Shown: positions 9,701-19,085 of the stretch, in pieces | How positions within the stretch are numbered: position 1 is the stretch's first letter | Layout of the letters: the number at the start of each line of letters is the position of its first letter | From: Didymodactylos carnosus | Taxonomy: Eukaryota; Rotifera; Eurotatoria; Philodinida; Philodinidae | Direction of reading: 5' to 3' | Assembly (NCBI GenBank): GCA_905250885.1 | Contig: CAJNOQ010002278.1 | Span: forward strand, 1-25,227 | DNA length: 25,227 bases | Notes under the pieces: generated by a model | The model's database searches: none | What the model was told of the DNA's origin: nothing | The model's input: only the letters and a program-made list of their open reading frames with translations | Program-made: the position numbers and the translations under genes

Positions 9701-12127
9701 AAATGCAACAGAGATTCATTGTACTCATTTTCGAATTTCTCTGGTCGATTACTCTTCTCCTAACTTTTAACCATTTTAAACACGAAAGAACGTAAACGAT
9801 CGAGTTTACAAACAGTTGGTGTTAAACTGTCGAACGTTCGGGTTCGAAACATCCCTAATAAAAACCACTTATTTTGAAACCCAACAAAGATTACTATTGT
9901 TTTCTTTTATAATTTCTGTTTTTGTATTAATGTACAACTGTCTTTTCCTTTTGTTAAAATAATAAGAGTTTACATAGTCCATTCAATAGACAAACAGCCA
10001 AGTCCCTAGTAAAAGTCTTAAGAGTTTCCTGATAGGATCTACTAGGATTTCGCTTTAAGTTCTTAAAATTCTAACACATTCTACAGAATTCTAATGAAAT
10101 CAGGTATACCCGAAAGTCATAGACTTTTCTAAGATTCTGTTAGGATCCTAAATGCTAGGATACTGTAAGATCAATTAATTAGATTATTAATTAGATTATA
10201 TGAATCAATTAATGAAAATAACAGTTCCAGTGATGAGTGATGAATGATCTCCAATTAAATTCTATAAACCTGGTGTACTAAATTGATTTAAACTATCATC
10301 AAATTCTATAACAGTTTCAATCGATCCATCAGTAAAATAAGCACGTAGGAGAAATATGTAAAACATTACAGGCTAACAGTTATTCATTTACTAAACTGAT
10401 TAGATATAGTCGTGTTACGATTTGTTGTACTGGATATTATACATGGCATCCATGTTCTCGAATTATTTTTATTTAAAGCCGCATTGTTATCGGCATTGTA
10501 GCCTACGAAAATCTTTCCATAATACTTTTCATCCATTATATCGTTACTAGTTGTACGCATTAGGAGTGGCACTTTCCCGTTATCGTTACTGTAACGGGAA
10601 ACGAAAATCCGTTACCTGTCAATCAATACAAAAGCGATCCGCCGATAGATGTGACTGGTGGTCGCCCCCGATGACGAAATCTTTCAGAGGCCGCGTTTGC
10701 ATTGATTGTGACGCCCCTACAGACTCGGTGACATCTCTCGAGCTCCTTCATCATTCGCTTATAATTCTGTCAATTTATTATCTGAGGTATCCCCCGGATC
10801 CTGTTACCCATTACTATTATCGATGACAAAAAGCAGCTTCCCTGGCTATTTTTTGAATAACTTTTGACAGAAAATGGATAGCGATCTACGGTTTTCAGAT
10901 TCTAAAAATAGACACTTTCTCACAACTATCACTAAGTAAAACTAGTTTTGAAACTCTTCAGAAGATCCTGTTTATCGACAATCTTTGGAAGACAACGTTA
11001 TGGTTTCTGAAATTAAAATAGCAACCTATCAATTTTCGGAAAGAATTAGCCGTCGTGGAAAACTAAGCAAAATCCAGAGTTTGCTTAGATCTAGATTTAA
11101 AGAAGACACTTCAGACTACTTACCTATCGAAAAAAATTGATAGGTTGCTATTTTAATTTCGGAAACCACAACGTTGTCTTCCAAAGATTGTCGATAAACA
11201 GGATCTTTTGAAGAGTTTCAAAACTAGTTTTACTTAGTGATAGTTGTGAGAAAGTGTCTATTTTCAGTATTCGGAAACTGCAGATCGCTATCCCTTTTCT
11301 ATCAGAAGTTATTCAAAAAATAGCTAGAGAAGCTGTTTTTTGGCGGCGATAATTATAACAAGTAATGCAATTTTGTTACCGTTACTAGTAAGTAGTAACG
11401 GAAAATCGTTACTTTTCAGAGTAAAGTAATGAAAACTAATGGGAATGTGCCACCTCTTGTACACATTACTCTTGTTCTGATATTTAGACAGCTTGAAATC
11501 GTACAGTCATTAGTTCTATTTTCATTATCGCTTATCATTAATGACTGTATATTCACTTTTTTGAGATGCACTGACAATGACAATGTAGCAAGTAGATACA
11601 TGTTGTGCAAAATATTAATACATGACTATCGTAAATACTAACCTGTAAATGAGATTATGTAGAATAATTATACATTTCTTTTTATAGTACGATCGAATGA
11701 AATTCAAACAGAGCGATATAAATTACATCGTCTTCTGGATGAAGTACTTAATAAAGCCGATAATAATTCGACAAATCCTAATCCACCCACTGATAGAGTT
11801 GATTCGAATCTTTCCGGATTAAGATACAATCAGTACTATGCAGATGATCGTGTAGAAATTCACGGTGAACCCTATCAAGAATCTGATTGGCGTCAGAATG
11901 ATCGACCACAAGCTGCCGGTATAAATCTTCGGCAGCATACACTTGATGATGCTGGTATCTATCCTGGCTCGATTCGACCAAGTGCTAGAACATTGTATAA
12001 CGATCCAGAATTATACAGAAGGCAAGTGATGCGAGCACGAAATAGGAATAATCTAGATAGTGATAATAGTAATCGGTTTCATTTAAATTCCTATGATACA
12101 GGTTATACTTCTGATCGAAGACAATGA
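3675..12127 (+). CDS. WSC-domain, mucin-like, SEA-like single-pass membrane receptor (13 exons)
   Basis: Exons inferred from GT/AG sites and phase: 3675-3717, 3782-4078, 4136-4426, 4484-4525, 4642-4662, 5050-6441, 6629-6913, 8237-8451, 8515-8838, 8889-8936, 8999-9253, 9330-9396, 11688-12127. They sum to 3720 nt, or 1239 residues plus TGA. Order: signal peptide (1-14); WSC domain 1 (about 17-110, YLGCF start, eight Cys) and WSC domain 2 (about 120-208), a Cys-rich module thought to bind carbohydrate; Ser/Thr-rich stalk (about 232-790) with nine 19-residue repeats (235-405); SEA-like region (about 791-925) with a basic RRRKR stretch that could be a processing site; one membrane helix (about 930-952); cytoplasmic tail of about 287 residues rich in Gln, Asn, Ser and Pro. 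Extracellular introns up to exon 8 are all phase 1; those around the membrane and proximal tail are phase 0. The architecture parallels yeast Wsc surface sensors, so a surface-sensor role is inference. Exon calls are unverified by transcripts. Confidence 0.8.
5058..5570 (+). repeat. coding minisatellite: nine tandem 57-bp units
   Basis: Nine in-frame units of 19 codons, each beginning Ala-Thr-Ser-Val-Ser (the last begins Ser-Thr), encode part of the Ser/Thr-rich stalk. Two unit types (SSPTSIL and SSATSVV) recur as neighbours at units 2-3 and 6-7, so the array shows a four-unit higher-order period of 228 bp. Because 57 is divisible by three, a minus-strand frame also stays open through the array (4949-5608); I regard that as a shadow. 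Such arrays usually change copy number by unequal exchange. Confidence 0.95.
6914..8236 (+). other. intron 7 of the WSC gene, enlarged by repeats
   Basis: This 1323-bp intron is about twenty times the local norm. It contains an exact 19-bp inverted pair (7419-7437 and 7911-7929), a diverged direct repeat of about 60 bp (7661-7720 and 7836-7896), an imperfect inverted pair (7572-7603 and 8112-8153, sharing TGGTTAGGA and ACACTGT-like blocks), and an inverted AAGGAGTGAAAATT-type pair (7046 and 7514-7529). These look like nested non-autonomous element remnants. Open frames at 7207-7431, 7537-7722 and 7797-7991 fall in this repeat material and show no domain. Confidence 0.6.
9397..11687 (+). other. 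intron 12 of the WSC gene, host of transposon insertions
   Basis: This 2291-bp intron separates the two last coding exons. Its 3' half is an 898-bp hAT-like element (10561-11458). In its 5' half a minus-strand motif near 9830-9857 reads TAGGGATGTTTCGAACCC, which resembles a hAT terminal repeat, but no partner end was found. A short AT tandem (ATTAGATTATTA-like) lies near 10177-10200. Confidence 0.6.
10561..11458. mobile_element. non-autonomous hAT-type element with long palindromic core
   Basis: Ends TAGGAGTGGCAC and GTGCCACCTCTT are imperfect inverted repeats of hAT style. They are flanked by 8-bp sequences GTACGCAT (10553-10560) and GTACACAT (11459-11466), a target-site duplication with one mismatch. 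Eight-base duplications are characteristic of hAT transposons. The interior is dominated by a nearly perfect inverted repeat (10829-11036 with 11133-11340, about 208 bp per arm, 96-bp loop). No transposase is present, so it would depend on one supplied elsewhere. It sits in the sense-strand intron of the WSC gene. Confidence 0.75.
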
Positions 12128-12430
12128 TTATTGAGGTGAATATTGAATGGTTAAACAAAGTGTTATTAGTATGAAATGCTTGATATTATCAATACAAGAT
12201 AACTTACAGAATAGTGTTGGTTATCCGTCCTTCGATAGACATAAAGTATAAATGAAATATTGTTAAAAATTATTCTCACAGATCTTATCTATAAAGCGTA
12301 TGTTGTGAAGAATCGATTTTTTCTAGTTTTCTTGTAATGTTTTGTTAATACTTGTTTTGTTTTATTTGTACGACGTGAGCGTACACAGTGAATTTAGGTG
12401 TATGGTAATCTTGAAATGTGTTTTTATGGG
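12128..12430. other. 3' flank of the WSC gene
   Basis: Non-coding sequence after the TGA at 12125-12127. AT-rich with several ATAAAG-type hexamers (near 12242 and 12291) but no canonical AATAAA that I can assign with confidence. Confidence 0.4.
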
Positions 12431-13125
12431 TGTAACAGAGGTTGAAACGAGTCAATTTTCTTTTGTTTTGCGCTCTGCTCGACTCGGTTCAATATAAACT
12501 CGGTTCAACTCGACTCGACTCAGTGCAGTTTCAGTTTTTTTAGGGAAAATATTTTTCGTTTGATAAAATACAATTATTTAACTTATTTTTAAGTTAATAA
12601 CAATGCGTACATGAAGCAATTCAGCAACTGATTCGACTTCATCATTGACTGTTTTTTGTGCTGAAAATCCAAACGTTTTCCAATATGTGATAGACACTCT
12701 TTTCCTTGTACTATTAACAATTTTCTATTCGTCTTTTTTATTCATTAATAATCGTTTAATTTTAGAAGAATCAAATCAGTAGATTTTGCGGAAGAAGATG
12801 ATGGTGTTGATAAATTCTCAGAAGCCATTTTTTTCAGAAATATAAACAATTCGTTTCAGTTTTCGATCGGTAATGGAAAAGGTAGAATGAATGATCAATC
12901 ACAAATGTTTGTCCAAATCGCGAACAGCTAGCTTTGTCGCTCTACAGCTTTGTCAATAAGAAAGAGATTGTGCATTTTACCTAATTAAGTTTTCCTTTCC
13001 GGACTTGGCGAGACTCGACTCGACTCGTTTTGAATTCGATGCAACCCGACTCGACTGTATTTTCAAAAAATTGAATGGACTCAACTCAGTACGAGCTTAG
13101 TCGAGTCGACTATTCGTCATTCCTG
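12430..13125. mobile_element. hAT-like element remnant with CGACT-rich subterminal clusters
   Basis: Two clusters rich in CGACT/AGTCG motifs lie at about 12447-12520 and 13009-13111. The outer edges contain CAGAGGTTG (left) and, read from the right end inward, CAGGAATGACG, both similar in style to hAT termini. No convincing target duplication was found. Between the clusters lie minus-strand coding traces of a hAT-like transposase N-terminus, so this is probably a decayed or internally deleted element. Confidence 0.45.
12600..12838 (-). pseudogene. hAT-like transposase N-terminal remnant
   Basis: Reading the minus strand from ATG 12838, a short Ser-rich segment runs to a stop near 12746. A second segment downstream (about 12703-12600) contains a Tyr-Trp-Lys-Thr-Phe-Gly-Phe stretch resembling the start of a BED-type zinc finger region in hAT transposases. 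Stops and a frame change separate the parts. The zinc-binding residues themselves are not seen, so the assignment rests on style and on the hAT-like ends around it. Confidence 0.35.
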
Positions 13126-13175
13126 CTTCTCGTATGCAGGTATTTATGATCCAAGAATGGATCATGAGGATGGTG

Positions 13176-13208
13176 AGTATACAGTAATGGAAAAAATTAT
13201 AGAGCCAC
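13176..13208. repeat. possible Tc1/mariner-type terminal sequence
   Basis: TACAGTAATGG followed by an A-rich block and closing with ACTGTA resembles the outer end of Tc1-like terminal repeats. No partner end was found in the window. Confidence 0.2.
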
Positions 13209-13366
13209 TGTATTTTTGAAATTTTTCGATGAAGCCGAGTAGCTAGGTCAAATCTGAATAGTGATTTCAATAGCCCTTGAATTTCTCTGTCGAATGCACT
13301 ATCCGTCAAAATTCCAGGAAAAAGGTTTTGAAGTTTTCTAGAAAGCGGAGCTCTAACGAGGGAAGT

Positions 13367-13785
13367 AATATCACCATGACTGCTGCTGCTAGGCCTTTAA
13401 AGACCGATTTTCTGAAAAACCAGTTTTCGAGAAACTCTAAAGAAGAACCAAAAGCTTTCTTAATGAGGTGTTTCTGATTGAAACGAAGCAACTCCCAGCT
13501 CTACACGACCTTTCGTTGCAAAGTTATAGAATTTACAAGAAAAATCCTAAATGTTCATTGTCACCTCAGAGCTACAGCAAGAAAAAGGAATTTAGGGCTT
13601 TTCTTGTAAATTCTATAACTTTGCAACGAAAGGTCGTGTAGAGCTGGGAGATGCTGCATTTCAATCAGAAACGCCTCATTAAGAAAGCTTTTAAGTTTTT
13701 AAAGTTCTTCTTTAGAGTTTCTCGAAAACTGGTTTTTCAGAAAATCGGTCTTTGAAGGCCTTGCAGCAGCAGTCATGGTGATATT
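13367..13785. mobile_element. foldback element, near-perfect inverted repeat
   Basis: Arms 13367-13560 and 13591-13785 are inverted copies with few differences, separated by about 30 bp. The arms include the shared block CTACACGACCTTTCGTTGCA. Frames of 61-70 codons called on both strands here are by-products of the palindrome. The right arm runs straight into a repeat (13786-13855) that recurs at 24619-24690, suggesting that both are pieces of a larger element family. Confidence 0.75.
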
Positions 13786-13855
13786 CGGAATCAGCATCGT
13801 CGACCACCTATAGTCCAATATGTTTCGTTCAAAAAGCGATTTATTAGTTGAGGTA
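13786..13855 (+). repeat. dispersed repeat, copy 1 (partner at 24619-24690)
   Basis: About 70 bp containing GGAATCAGCAT, ACCTATAG and AGCGATTTATTAG. It matches 24619-24690 in the same orientation at roughly three quarters of positions by eye. Both copies lie next to inverted-repeat arms. Confidence 0.65.
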
Positions 13856-13962
13856 CTTCTCTTGTAAGTCCTAGAGAATTTTGCTAAAAATATGTTCAAT
13901 ATAGCTGTCTAAAAGAGCATAAAATTCTGAACAAAACGAAGCGTCACACAGCTCTCCACTAT

Positions 13963-14109
13963 CTTTCGTTGCAAAGTTACAGGCATCAGACAATCCAGAG
14001 TAATGTGCTTCTGCTTGTTTTTTAGGCGATTTTTAGCATTTTTTTTCTTTCTTAAATTATACTAGTTCTATAGATTTTCTGATGCCTGTAACTTTACAAC
14101 CGAAAACGT
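13963..14109. repeat. inverted repeat with 80-bp loop
   Basis: TTTCGTTGCAAAGTTACAGG at 13963 onward pairs with the reverse complement of GATGCCTGTAACTTTACAAC ending near 14104. The TTTCGTTGCAAAGTTA block and the nearby CAGCTCT also occur in the 13367-13785 foldback arms, so these elements appear related. Confidence 0.65.
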
Positions 14110-14524
14110 TTTTTCTCGAAACATGCTGAAGTTGTATCTCTTATTCTGTATAAAACCTTTTTATATCTCCCTTTATCGTAAATGTAGACAGATGTATTTC
14201 TTTTATATTCTGGATTTCTGGGTTTCAATTTGATTATTGTTATGGAGAATGTGTTAAGCATTTCTAGAATTGTTGCTAAGTTGATACGAGCTGGTTTAAA
14301 ACAGTCGGTTTACAAGGTAAACGTTTACGGGTATTAATCATATATTGATCGTGCTCTTTTCGTTCGTACTCGTCTTATTATTAAATAATCATGTTTCATT
14401 TGTCTTTTCAGCAGATTTCAAACTTTCATTTACCAAAATCGAAAGATTATGATAGTTATTAGTTATTTCTGAAATTTATGAGAATCGCTTCGGGAGACTC
14501 TAAAAACGGATGTCTCATACTCGA
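14110..14524. other. non-coding interval
   Basis: AT-rich sequence with no open frame or repeat that I can support. Confidence 0.4.
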
Positions 14525-14713
14525 TTACTGTGTGCTATCGTCAGCCATCAAAATGTTATGATTCTGAAGAAATATGTTCAACAAATTTTCAATATCTTGT
14601 TCAGTAGTCAAAAATTTTGTTTGCATTTTATCTTCATGTAATGAATATAATGATTCATAATGAGTACTATTATAACAAAGATAAGTGAACTGTCCGTAAC
14701 TTTGGTTCATCAT
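14525..14713 (-). pseudogene. OTU-like cysteine protease C-terminal fragment (tentative)
   Basis: A 62-codon minus-strand frame contains Tyr-Asn-Ser-Thr-His-Tyr-Glu-Ser-Leu, which resembles the motif around the catalytic His of OTU-family deubiquitinases (typically N-x-HY-x-S-L near the domain end). The N-terminal part with the catalytic Cys is absent, and an in-frame TAA precedes the Met codons with no acceptor between. It is therefore most likely a remnant or a terminal exon whose upstream exons were lost. The similarity is short, so the call is tentative. Confidence 0.3.
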
Positions 14714-15645
14714 ATCGAATTATTCTCCTGTCATGTGACAAATCAATCACAAAATTTAAGTGTATATATTTTAGGCAATATACAGGTTGTCTATCAGTCT
14801 ATCCAGCTATTTTATTTTTCAGTCTAGTTACAATATGTCGGAATGGATGGATAAAATGCTGAACATGGGGATAATTACGTGGGGAGACATAAAAAAAGTT
14901 TTATATAGAATGATACACAGCGGCAAATATTAAGCTCTTTAAAGAAAAACTCAGAGACAGGTATTATTAAATTATTAAAGTTTCATAATCTTGCTGAACA
15001 TCCACATGTATAATGAACCAATTGGCAAATACTGTTATGAAAAAGTTGGCAGAATATATTAAAAATGGTGTTTTAATTTAAGCAAAACCCAAGGTTCGTC
15101 ATACAGAAGAGCAGATAGCTATGAAGTAATTCCAGGTTTGCATGCAATGAAGGTTCCTTCCTTGAAGGGATCGTTACAGTTGATGTTACTGTCATACATA
15201 GTCCTTACCCAGATCCAGCTCGATATATATATTCGAATGGAACGGTGAAAATCAATCACTTCTCTGAGAATAAGTAATACACATGGTCCAGCAAATGTCA
15301 AACAATGGAACGATCGCACCAGATCAAGAAAATTTTTTTATTGAAGTAACAAATACCAAAACAAAAAAGTATATGGTATTAGAAAAGTAATAACTGGTGG
15401 AAAGAAAAATAATAATCTACATTCCACATGAACATGTGAAAAAATGAATTTCTCTTAACATAACATTGATTTAGTTCTTTTATATAAAAGTTCTATTTCT
15501 TGTTTAACATAAGTTAAAAAAACATTTTATTTTTCACTTTTAATTATTCTTATTACTATGTCTACGAAAAACAGACCGATCTGTAATCTGCCTATTATTT
15601 ATCTCTCCTACTGCAACAGATACAGCTCTACGAAAGAAGCATAAA
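14714..15645. other. interval with degenerate coding-like traces, no assignable gene
   Basis: Two plus-strand stretches look faintly coding but are broken: a 32-codon frame from ATG 14835, and about 50 codons between 15140 and 15290 running over Val/Thr/Asp-rich and Pro-rich residues before a stop. I cannot link them to a family or join them with splice sites. A minus-strand AATAAA at 15531-15526 may serve as the polyadenylation signal of the F-box gene. Confidence 0.3.
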
Positions 15646-17299
15646 CTAAAATTTATCTCTTATAATCTTAACATTCGGAAACAAAGATTTGTCTTCAAGT
15701 AGTTCAACTGGACTGCCAGAAACGTAAATATATTTGATACGATTAAATAACAGTTGTACTTGTTCACCAAAATCTTGTGTTTTCAATTCTAATAATAAGT
15801 CACTGTGTACATGTAACTCAACAATATTTGGCATCATTACTAATACTCGTTTCAAATATTTATAATCCACTATTTTCTCTATGCGAAATATTAGGCAGTC
15901 GATATTTTCTAGTATAAATTCATTATTATTCATTAAATCATCATTTAAAATATTCACTGGAGGACTAAAGAATTGAAGTACCCTTGCTTTTACAAATGTT
16001 TCTTCAATAAATTTAAATAACTCTAATGTAAATGGTACTGTATCATATAAATCTATTTCTTTCAACTTGTTTCGTCCATTATATATCGAAATATCACTGA
16101 TGTTTGATCTATAATTTACAATATCATTTGATGTGAAAATCATATAACTGAATGGATAAGGTAATGAAAAGATACAATAATGGCTACGACGGTACGCTAT
16201 TTTAAAACACAAAACAGGATGATTAAGCCAATAAGACGATTTGTATGTTTCAATGTACTCATCAATGTTCATCATCGTCACATTTGGAATACGAAAGCAA
16301 AAATGAGATTTTGTTAATTTTGATAACAATTTTGCTTCTAAACTATAGCCATCGATAAACTGGCGACTATCTAAATGCAATGATAAACACTCTAGATTAG
16401 AACATCGAGATAATAAGGATTCCAAAGAATTATAATCTATGGAAAAAATAGAAACGAAGATAAATTCTTTTAATTTTGGTAATGATAGAATATTAGCATA
16501 ATTTTCTTGGTGATTTCCATGACGTATAACTCTGAGTAATTCAACATCCAAGTATTCAATCAATGATAAATTCATTAATAAAACATTTAAATCATATTGA
16601 GAACGTAATATTATTTTTAATCTTCTAATAGAACATGGTTGGATACTATCGGTATTAACAGTGAAGTAAACATGAAGGAATATTAATGATTGTAGCTGAT
16701 AATTTGATTGAAATAAATTTGAGAATATCTCATTTGACAACTTTTGCTCACATAGTTGATTATCAAAATACATTTTCAAATTACATAATTCTTTAAATGA
16801 ACTTAGATAAGATAAATATTTGCCATTTATTTCAACGACTTCTGTTATTGAGAGTGAACAAAGGTTTGGATATGCTGTTGGTAAGGGAAGAATACGGTAA
16901 ATATTTTTATCATCAAATTTAATTATTTTTACATGATGTCGAATTTTTGGTAAAATTTGCTGACAATATCCATCCAGAATATGTTGATCAATAGCGGATA
17001 AATCAATTGCACATAAAAATGGTGAAACAAGGCGGTCAAAACGAGAATTTAAATTGAAGAAGGAGTAGATAATGTCAATCGATTTCAGATATAGAACAAT
17101 AAACTCGTAGAGTTCATCTGGTAGTATTGATTCTAGTGTTGATACCTAAAAAAGTTATAATTTACATTCTCTTGTGCACACAGGGCTTGGAAAAACGTTT
17201 GTTGACTGTCATCAATCTTAGACGAATTATAGACATGACACTATTTGACTATTTAGTTTATACACAGAACTTTACGTACTCTGAACGAAGAAATGGCAT
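15646..17299 (-). CDS. F-box protein with degenerate leucine-rich repeats
   Basis: The main exon runs from 17145 down to the stop at 15646 (500 codons including stop). A TTTTTTAG acceptor just upstream and an in-frame 24-nt first exon (ATG at 17299 to 17276, donor GTAAAG) would give about 507 residues with a 130-bp intron. The N-terminal stretch carries an F-box: Leu-Pro-Asp-Glu-Leu, then hydrophobic residues, Ile-Asp-Ile, and Asn-Leu-Asn-Ser-Arg-Phe. Starting at the first internal Met (16779) would lose this domain. The rest is rich in irregular Leu/Ile/Asn repeats such as LKEIDLYD and CSNLECLSLH. F-box proteins recruit substrates to SCF ubiquitin ligases; the target is unknown. This style is greatly expanded in bdelloids. 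The tiny first exon is the least certain part. Confidence 0.75.
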
Positions 17300-17335
17300 T
17301 GAGAGCTTCCATTATCAATATACTGCTAATAATTA

Positions 17336-17600
17336 GGGGTGTTAATTTAGTGTTACTTTGAAAAATTACTCTTGAAATTTCTTAATACAAGATCTTGGCC
17401 AAGATCTTGAGTGACAGATTCAAGAATCCAAGATCTTGAAACATCTTGGCTTACGCCACCCAAGATCTTGAAATTTCTTAACCCAAGATCTTGAGTGAAA
17501 AATTCAAGAATCCAAGATCTTGACTTCTTTGTGTTTTTTTCTAAGATCTTGTGACATTTCTTAACCCAAGATCTTGAGTACAAGAAGTTCCACTAGAGTG
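17336..17600. mobile_element. element with eight AAGATCTTG palindromic motifs
   Basis: Eight copies of AAGATCTTG (near 17388, 17401, 17430, 17462, 17484, 17513, 17543 and 17568), most as the perfect 10-bp palindrome CAAGATCTTG, are interspersed with repeated TTCAAGAATC and AAATTTCTTAACCC blocks. The left edge TAGGGGTGTTAATTTAG resembles a hAT end and the right edge may be TTCCACTA, but no 8-bp duplication is convincing. The minus-strand 76-codon frame here simply reads the repeats. Confidence 0.55.
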
Positions 17601-18139
17601 ATCTATACAAACATTCTTTTCACTATTTGTTATACGGATAATAAGGTGAGAGAGGGGTAAGAAAGAAAACCAGGCACATATGCATGTTTTTCAATTCATT
17701 TCATTGTGCACATACGGGCATATTAGATATAAATAGTCAGAGAATGAACAGACAGATAAAAGGGAGAGAGAAACGTGCATATCATGCTGGATGAATGAGA
17801 AATAAAGAAAGAAGATTAAGGTGAGGGATTCACGAGGGCAAAAGTCCAAATAATGTTTCTGTGTTTGGCGCTTTATACATACAGATAGAAAAATGTCATA
17901 AGTAAATACATACACGTGCTCATCTTTGCTTTCACGTACACGAAGGATTATAAAAGAAAATATTTTGCTTTAAAAAGTATAAAACACTAGTTGAAAATAA
18001 CAGAAAAATTATCAAAGAATTAGAAACCAAACAATTTTTTGTTCGTAATTTGGCGTCTTATATGTGTTTCAAAGAAACATTGTATGTTTTGGTCGTTTCA
18101 GCGGCGCCACCCAATTCACGGATTAATGAAACGTTAGCT
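17601..18139. other. purine-rich non-coding interval
   Basis: GA-rich microsatellite-like runs (for example near 17645-17670 and 17750-17775). The minus-strand frame at 17691-17915 reads this simple sequence and shows no domain. Confidence 0.4.
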
Positions 18140-19080
18140 ATTCTTTAGCCTCAACCAGTTGATGCTAAAAATTATGTATGTCATACTTTGCACTAACTAC
18201 ATTCTATCTCTCTGTTTACTTTAGAAAATACCATTAGCACCAGAAGTTTTACGCTCATGCTTAAAGAAAACTCCAACATTTACTGCAAGTGAAATTGTCA
18301 AATGTTTGTTTCCTGATCAAGAAAAATTAAGAACATTGAAAGCATCTGATTTAAATCATGAATTATTCGGTTCAATAATGGCTAACGTTAAACTTTTTTA
18401 AAGACGATAAAAAAATACAAAATGTTGATTAAACCTTTTCAAGCATGGTTTCTCTTTCAAAACTTCTTATGCAAAAAGAAAAGCGCGCTTGAACCTTACC
18501 TAATGACTCTTTTGCTCGTTTCTATTTTATCTAGCTGTCTGGTCAACGAAGGTGGAACTGTGTTGCTACAGTTTACCCAAGCGTTAGTGTTTTCATCCTT
18601 TTGCTATCTTTTCCAACTTTAGAATACCCCAAAGGTTGTTTTCCGCCACCAGTTGTTGTTGAGTAAAATCAAAGAAATCATTACAGATACTAGTGCAAAA
18701 GCTAGACAATCAACGGGATTCCTTGCTTTGAAAGTTTTAGAACGTTCAAAACGCGCTAATAGTCGAGACTGGTCAAGAATAACGGCTGACGATGGAAATC
18801 ACGATTCTGATCAAACGCTCTTATTGTCGGTTCAACCACCACCTTCGATACTCTTGAGTCAATCAGCAGTAGCGTCTGCAATCGTCAGGTGGAGCTGCGT
18901 CAACCTTAACTCGAACGACAACTCTCACAAGCGATGATCTGAATGCTTGAAGAACAACATCTAGAATTTACACAGTCAACCTTATCGACTAGTCGTGATG
19001 ATAATACATATAGTCATTCAACGGCCTTAACCGATTCAACGAACACTTTAAAAATTAGTCAATTAGAACCAAAAGTTTAA
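18140..19080 (+). pseudogene. decayed spliced gene of unknown family
   Basis: A candidate exon opens after TTTACTTTAG (about 18224) and reads about 57 codons, including SEIVKCLFPDQEKL, to a TAA near 18399. A possible 27-nt exon precedes it (acceptor before CCTCAACC, GTATGT donor). A second coding-like tract, 18640-18930, reads Pro-Pro-Pro-rich then Lys/Arg-rich residues (KVLERSKRANSRDW) but needs a frame change near 18662 and another near 18870. A final frame from about 18949 reads a Ser/Thr-rich 40-residue tail to TAA near 19080. The pieces share codon style and order, so I read them as one broken nuclear gene. A BEN-like domain was considered for the first exon but is not supported well enough. 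Confidence 0.35.
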
Positions 19081-19085
19081 AAAAA

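Noticed and set aside
10170..10205. Telomere-like or satellite repeat
   Set aside because: Only two or three imperfect copies of an AT-rich 12-mer; not a telomeric motif.
11778..11981. 67-codon minus-strand frame
   Set aside because: It is antisense to the last coding exon of the WSC gene, whose frame runs to a clear stop at 12125-12127.
13277..13491. Overlapping frames on both strands in the foldback element
   Set aside because: They are produced by the near-perfect palindrome and recur at 13699-13899.
17340..17590. CRISPR-like array from regularly repeated AAGATCTTG
   Set aside because: The context is eukaryotic, the motif is only 9-10 bp, spacers are unequal and themselves repeated, and no cas-like gene is present.
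18224..18399. BEN domain in the exon after TTTACTTTAG
   Set aside because: The resemblance is limited to a short hydrophobic/acidic stretch; the usual BEN core residues are not evident, so no name was given.
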